Assembly (NCBI GenBank): GCA_029865515.1
Contig: JAOUGQ010000093.1
Location: 1 to 10,646, forward strand
Direction: 5' to 3'
DNA: 10,646 bases
From: Nitrospirota bacterium
Lineage (GTDB): Bacteria > Nitrospirota > Nitrospiria > Nitrospirales > UBA8639
Positions 7,679 through 10,646 of this stretch are shown here, piece after piece. The notes beneath the pieces are model-generated. The model saw nothing but the letters and a program-made list of their open reading frames with translations. It was not told where the DNA came from and did no database searches. Position 1 is the stretch's first letter, and every line of letters starts with the position of its first letter. The translations under genes were made by a program, and so were the position numbers.

Positions 7679-8662
7679 ATGTTGAGTCGAACCGCGGAAT
7701 CTTTTTTCTGGATCGGGCGTTATGTGGAGCGGGCCGAATATATCGCCAGGTTTGTGAATGTGCATTATCATTTGCTGACGGAGATTGCGACTCGTGAAGA
7801 TCAGGCCAATATCTGGACACGATACCTGGAAGACACCGGCGAACTGGAAGCCTATCAAGCGATTTATGGGGAAGTCCTGACCAGGCCGGTCATGGAATTT
7901 GTCACCCTTTGCCGGGACAACCCCAACTCGCTGACCAATCTCATTGCCTGTGCCAGAAATAATGCTCGTGGCATTCAGGATCAGTTGTCCAGTGAAGTCT
8001 GGCATTTCATGAACGACTTTTATTTGAGTCTCAAAGGGAAGACGGAATTGGATCTGTGGTCGGATACCCACGACTTGCTCAGGCATGTGCGGAATACCTG
8101 CTACACCCTGGATGGGGTGATGGGAGGCACTATGGTGCACGATGAGGGATGGAACTTTTACCGGCTGGGAAAGAACATCGAGCGTGGGGGACGGACGGCG
8201 CGTCTCATCGATATCCCTGTCCTGAGTGACCCGACAACGGAACCCCGCAGGATTTCGGAATATCATCAGTGCTTGGCGGCGTTAAAATCCGCCAGTGCCT
8301 TTGAAGCCTATCGAAAATTTTACTCGGCGCAGTTGGTGCCCAAAAGAATTGTGCAGTTCCTGCTCTTTCACAATAAATTTCCCCGATCGGTCCGTTTTAC
8401 AACGACACAAACCAGTAAACTAGTGGAGCGGTTGGCGGGAAATAGCCGAAGGGCCGAAACCAGGCAGGTGATCAGGTTAAGCGGGGCGTTGGCGGCGGAT
8501 CTGGAATTTGGCAGCTTAGAAGAAGTCTATTCCACCGGTTTGTCGGCGTTTCTGGCCCAGGTGCTTGAACAATTGGATCAGCTCTCGAATCTGGTTGCGC
8601 AGGCTTTTTTCCGAACCAGTGGCTATTCGACATCCTCCCAATCTCAATCCCAAGCTGTGTAA
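7679..8662 (+). CDS. Stand-alone alpha-E domain protein (DUF403)
   Basis: This 327-residue protein is predicted to be all-helical and has the normal family length. It opens MLSRTAESFFWIGRYVERAE, the hallmark of the alpha-E family, with Gly13, Arg14, Glu17 and Arg18. A second copy of that pattern, RLGKNIERGG, lies at 162-171, which suggests an internally duplicated helical fold. A third helical portion follows, ending in a Ser/Gln-rich tail (STSSQSQSQAV) that looks disordered. No catalytic activity is known for the family; it nearly always accompanies the circularly permuted ATP-grasp protein, either fused or next door, so it is probably a partner or substrate-holding subunit. The gene starts six bases after the ATP-grasp stop, which implies translational coupling; GGAGA at 7661-7665 and AAGAAG just ahead of the ATG could serve as ribosome sites. 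It corresponds to the C-terminal part of the fused protein. Confidence 0.94.
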   Translation: MLSRTAESFFWIGRYVERAEYIARFVNVHYHLLTEIATREDQANIWTRYLEDTGELEAYQAIYGEVLTRPVMEFVTLCRDNPNSLTNLIACARNNARGIQDQLSSEVWHFMNDFYLSLKGKTELDLWSDTHDLLRHVRNTCYTLDGVMGGTMVHDEGWNFYRLGKNIERGGRTARLIDIPVLSDPTTEPRRISEYHQCLAALKSASAFEAYRKFYSAQLVPKRIVQFLLFHNKFPRSVRFTTTQTSKLVERLAGNSRRAETRQVIRLSGALAADLEFGSLEEVYSTGLSAFLAQVLEQLDQLSNLVAQAFFRTSGYSTSSQSQSQAV

Positions 8663-8858
8663 AAGTCTTGATGAGGGCAAGGGAGGTTGTGAGAACATCC
8701 TGAGCCTTTGAGATATGATCCTCTGTTCTGAGTTGTAGTCCTTGCCCTGCTGCGGTATGCTTTCCCCGTTTCTTTGAAAATATCTTGCCATTTCCATTGG
8801 CAGGCAAAGAACGAATTCATGTCATGTGTTCTTTGCTCCCAGGCCCTTCAAGCGTCCC
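8663..8858. other. Intergenic gap with alternative hairpins ahead of the radical SAM gene
   Basis: This 196-base stretch has no convincing gene. AGGGCAAGG (8674-8682) can pair with CCTTGCCCT (8740-8748). Further on, CAAAGAA (8805-8811) can pair with TTCTTTG on its left (8770-8776), enclosing a small TGCCA/TGGCA stem. It can instead pair with TTCTTTG on its right (8829-8835), which with flanking bases gives a perfect 9-base stem 8804-8812/8828-8836. No run of T follows either hairpin, so a simple intrinsic terminator is not supported. Confidence 0.4.
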
Positions 8859-10646
8859 ATGTCTGAACTGTCTGTTCTGCTGGTTATTCCTCCTCTGACG
8901 CAACTCAATACGCCATATCCCTCCACGGCGTATTTAACCGGTTTTCTACGGTCACAAGGGTATCGCACGCACCAGGCTGATGTGGGCATTGAAATGGTGT
9001 TGGCCTTGTTCTCCCGGGACGGGTTGAGTCGGGTCTTTACCGAAATTCGGAAGACCCCGATTGACGAGCTGCCGGGTGAAGCCCGGCAAATGTTGAGTGT
9101 GGAACGGGCCTATCTCGAGACCATCGATCCGGTGATCAAATTTTTACAGGGCCGGGACCCTACCTTGGCATCACGCATTTGTCAGGGAACGTTTCTTCCG
9201 CAAGGACCACGCTTCTCTGCGACGGATTCTGAGAGCCGGGAATCGGGCAATCGTTCACATGATCAAACCGACCGGGCCAAACATCTGGCAACCTTATACC
9301 TGGAGGATCTGACCGATCTGGTTCAGGCGATCCTCGTCCCCCACTTTGCGTTAAGCCGGTATGCGGAATCGATCGCCATGCAGGCGACGACCTATGACCG
9401 TCTTGAAGAAGCCTTGGCCCAACCCATGAGCCTTACCGATGAGTGGATGGTCGAGGCGCTCTGGCGGCATGTCGAACGGCATCAACCTTCTGTTGTCGGA
9501 TTCTCAGTGCCGTTTCCCGGCAATCTGTATGGTGCGCTTCGGATGGGCCAGCAGTTGCGAGCGCGAAGGCCGGAGATCAAGGTGGTGCTTGGAGGAGGGT
9601 ATCCCAATACGGAGTTGCGAAAAGTGAAGGAATCCCGTCTGTTTGAAGTTGTGGATTTCGTGACGATTGACGACGGGGAGCGGCCCTTCCTTTGTTTGTT
9701 GGAATATTTGCAAGGAAAACGATTGGAGGGGGATCTTTGCCGGACGTTTCTCCGTTCGGGTCAGCATGTCATCTGGCTAAACGGAGCCGGGGAGCCGGAC
9801 GTTCCGCAGGCCCAAGTGGGAACTCCGACGTACGACGGGTTACAGCTGGATCAGTATATTTCCGTGCTGGATACCCTGAATCCTATGCACCGCCTCTGGT
9901 CGGACGGTCATTGGAATAAGTTGACCGTGGCGCACGGGTGTTATTGGAAACAATGCACGTTCTGCGATGTGGGGCTGGATTACATCGGCCGGTACGATGT
10001 CTCTCCCGGCGAATTGTTAGTGGATCGAATCGAAACCTTGATCGCCGAAACAGGGCGGCGCGGGTTTCATTTTGTGGATGAGGCTGCCCCGCCGGTTGGC
10101 TTGAAGCAACTTGCCCTGTCCTTGCTTGAGCGGGGAGTGACGATTTCCTGGTGGGGCAATGTCCGGTTCGAGTCCGCGTTCACGCCGGATTTGTGCCGGT
10201 TGCTGGCCGCCTCCGGCTGCATTGCGTTGAGCGCCGGGTTGGAAGCAGCCTGTGACCGTCTGCTGGCCCTGGTCAAAAAAGGCATCACTGTCGACCAAAC
10301 CGTGCGGGTGGTTCAGTCCTGCCGGAATGCGGGAATTCTCGTGCATGCCTATCTCATGTATGGGATTCCCAGTGAGACGGTCGGTGAAACGGTCGAAAGC
10401 CTCGAACGGGTGCGCCAATTGTTTGCCCATGACTTGATTCAATCAGCCTTCTGGCACCGGTTTACGACCACGGCGCACAGCCCCATTGGATTAAATCCCC
10501 AAGCCTTCGGTATTCAGCTTGTCGGGCCTGAGTTTGGAGGGTTTGCGGAAAATGATCTGGTTCATGAAGATCTCCATGCGTCAGTGCCGGAATGGGTCGG
10601 GGAGGGGCTGCGCACGGCGCTTTGGCATTATAAAGAAGGGCTTGAA
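8859..10646 (+). CDS. Cobalamin-binding-type radical SAM protein (C-terminus cut by window edge)
   Basis: 596 codons are visible, with no stop before the right edge. The N-terminus MSELSVLLVIPPLTQLNTPY is typical of B12-binding-type radical SAM proteins. A Rossmann-like cobalamin-domain region lies at about 210-300 (VVGFSVPFPG at 212, VVLGGGYPN, DDGERPF at 271-277). I see no DxHxxG motif, so any cobalamin would bind without a lower histidine ligand. The radical SAM core starts with three cysteines, C361, C366 and C369 (GCYWKQCTFCD), spaced CX4CX2C rather than CX3CX2C. It continues with FVDEAAPP (405-412), ISWWGN, GLEAACDRLLALVKKG from 460 and YLMYGIP. WHRFTTTAHSPIG (532-544) begins the C-terminal region. 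It should cleave S-adenosylmethionine to start a radical reaction such as methylation or rearrangement; the substrate is unknown. ATG 8859 is chosen for its fit to the family; an in-frame GTG at 8826 is possible, and neither has a clear ribosome site. The 196-base gap argues for separate control from the alpha-E gene. Confidence 0.9.
   Translation, partial: MSELSVLLVIPPLTQLNTPYPSTAYLTGFLRSQGYRTHQADVGIEMVLALFSRDGLSRVFTEIRKTPIDELPGEARQMLSVERAYLETIDPVIKFLQGRDPTLASRICQGTFLPQGPRFSATDSESRESGNRSHDQTDRAKHLATLYLEDLTDLVQAILVPHFALSRYAESIAMQATTYDRLEEALAQPMSLTDEWMVEALWRHVERHQPSVVGFSVPFPGNLYGALRMGQQLRARRPEIKVVLGGGYPNTELRKVKESRLFEVVDFVTIDDGERPFLCLLEYLQGKRLEGDLCRTFLRSGQHVIWLNGAGEPDVPQAQVGTPTYDGLQLDQYISVLDTLNPMHRLWSDGHWNKLTVAHGCYWKQCTFCDVGLDYIGRYDVSPGELLVDRIETLIAETGRRGFHFVDEAAPPVGLKQLALSLLERGVTISWWGNVRFESAFTPDLCRLLAASGCIALSAGLEAACDRLLALVKKGITVDQTVRVVQSCRNAGILVHAYLMYGIPSETVGETVESLERVRQLFAHDLIQSAFWHRFTTTAHSPIGLNPQAFGIQLVGPEFGGFAENDLVHEDLHASVPEWVGEGLRTALWHYKEGLE

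Noticed and set aside
7592..8266. A 224-codon open frame on the minus strand across the ATP-grasp/alpha-E junction
   Set aside because: It lies antisense to two well-supported genes, crosses their junction, has no recognisable domain and no ribosome site; it is a shadow of their codon use.
8674..8748. AGGGCAAGG / CCTTGCCCT as a transcription terminator after the alpha-E gene
   Set aside because: The loop would be 57 bases and no T-run follows, so it does not fit an intrinsic terminator.
9439..9919. Small plus- and minus-strand open frames within the radical SAM gene
   Set aside because: The long frame from 8859 carries continuous domain signatures through this stretch; the others are shadows.

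Overview
The window looks like the chromosome of a Gram-negative-type, moderately GC-rich bacterium. The protein flavour, and the radical SAM protein in particular, reminds me of Nitrospirota, but this is an impression and not a demonstrated assignment. There are five protein-coding genes, two of them cut by the window edges. I see no tRNA, rRNA, CRISPR array, insertion sequence or phage gene.

Layout. On the minus strand, reading right to left, a transglutaminase-like/DUF2126 protein (5946 to 2623) is followed after 70 bases by a circularly permuted ATP-grasp protein fused to an alpha-E domain (2552 to beyond base 1). The second gene has no stop codon in the window and is open over 850 codons. 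On the plus strand a second, unfused ATP-grasp protein (6212-7672) is followed after 6 bases by a stand-alone alpha-E protein (7679-8662). The two operons diverge from a 265-base region (5947-6211) rich in short palindromes. After a 196-base gap that can fold into alternative hairpins comes a cobalamin-binding-type radical SAM protein (8859 to beyond base 10646).

How the genes may work together. The four genes from 1 to 8662 belong to families that recur together: circularly permuted ATP-grasp (DUF404/DUF407), alpha-E (DUF403) and transglutaminase with a DUF2126 ligase-like region. Comparative genomics has proposed that such clusters make and break amide or peptide bonds on an unknown small peptide or protein target. 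ATP-grasp and glutamine-synthetase-like domains would join carboxylates to amines, the papain-like transglutaminase fold would cleave or transfer amides, and the helical alpha-E domain would be a scaffold. The chemistry has not been established here. This locus has two ATP-grasp/alpha-E sets, one fused and one split. By eye the fused copy lacks residues that the split copy keeps at the nucleotide-binding site, so the pair may be an active and a specialised or degenerate subunit. The radical SAM gene may be a neighbour rather than a partner.
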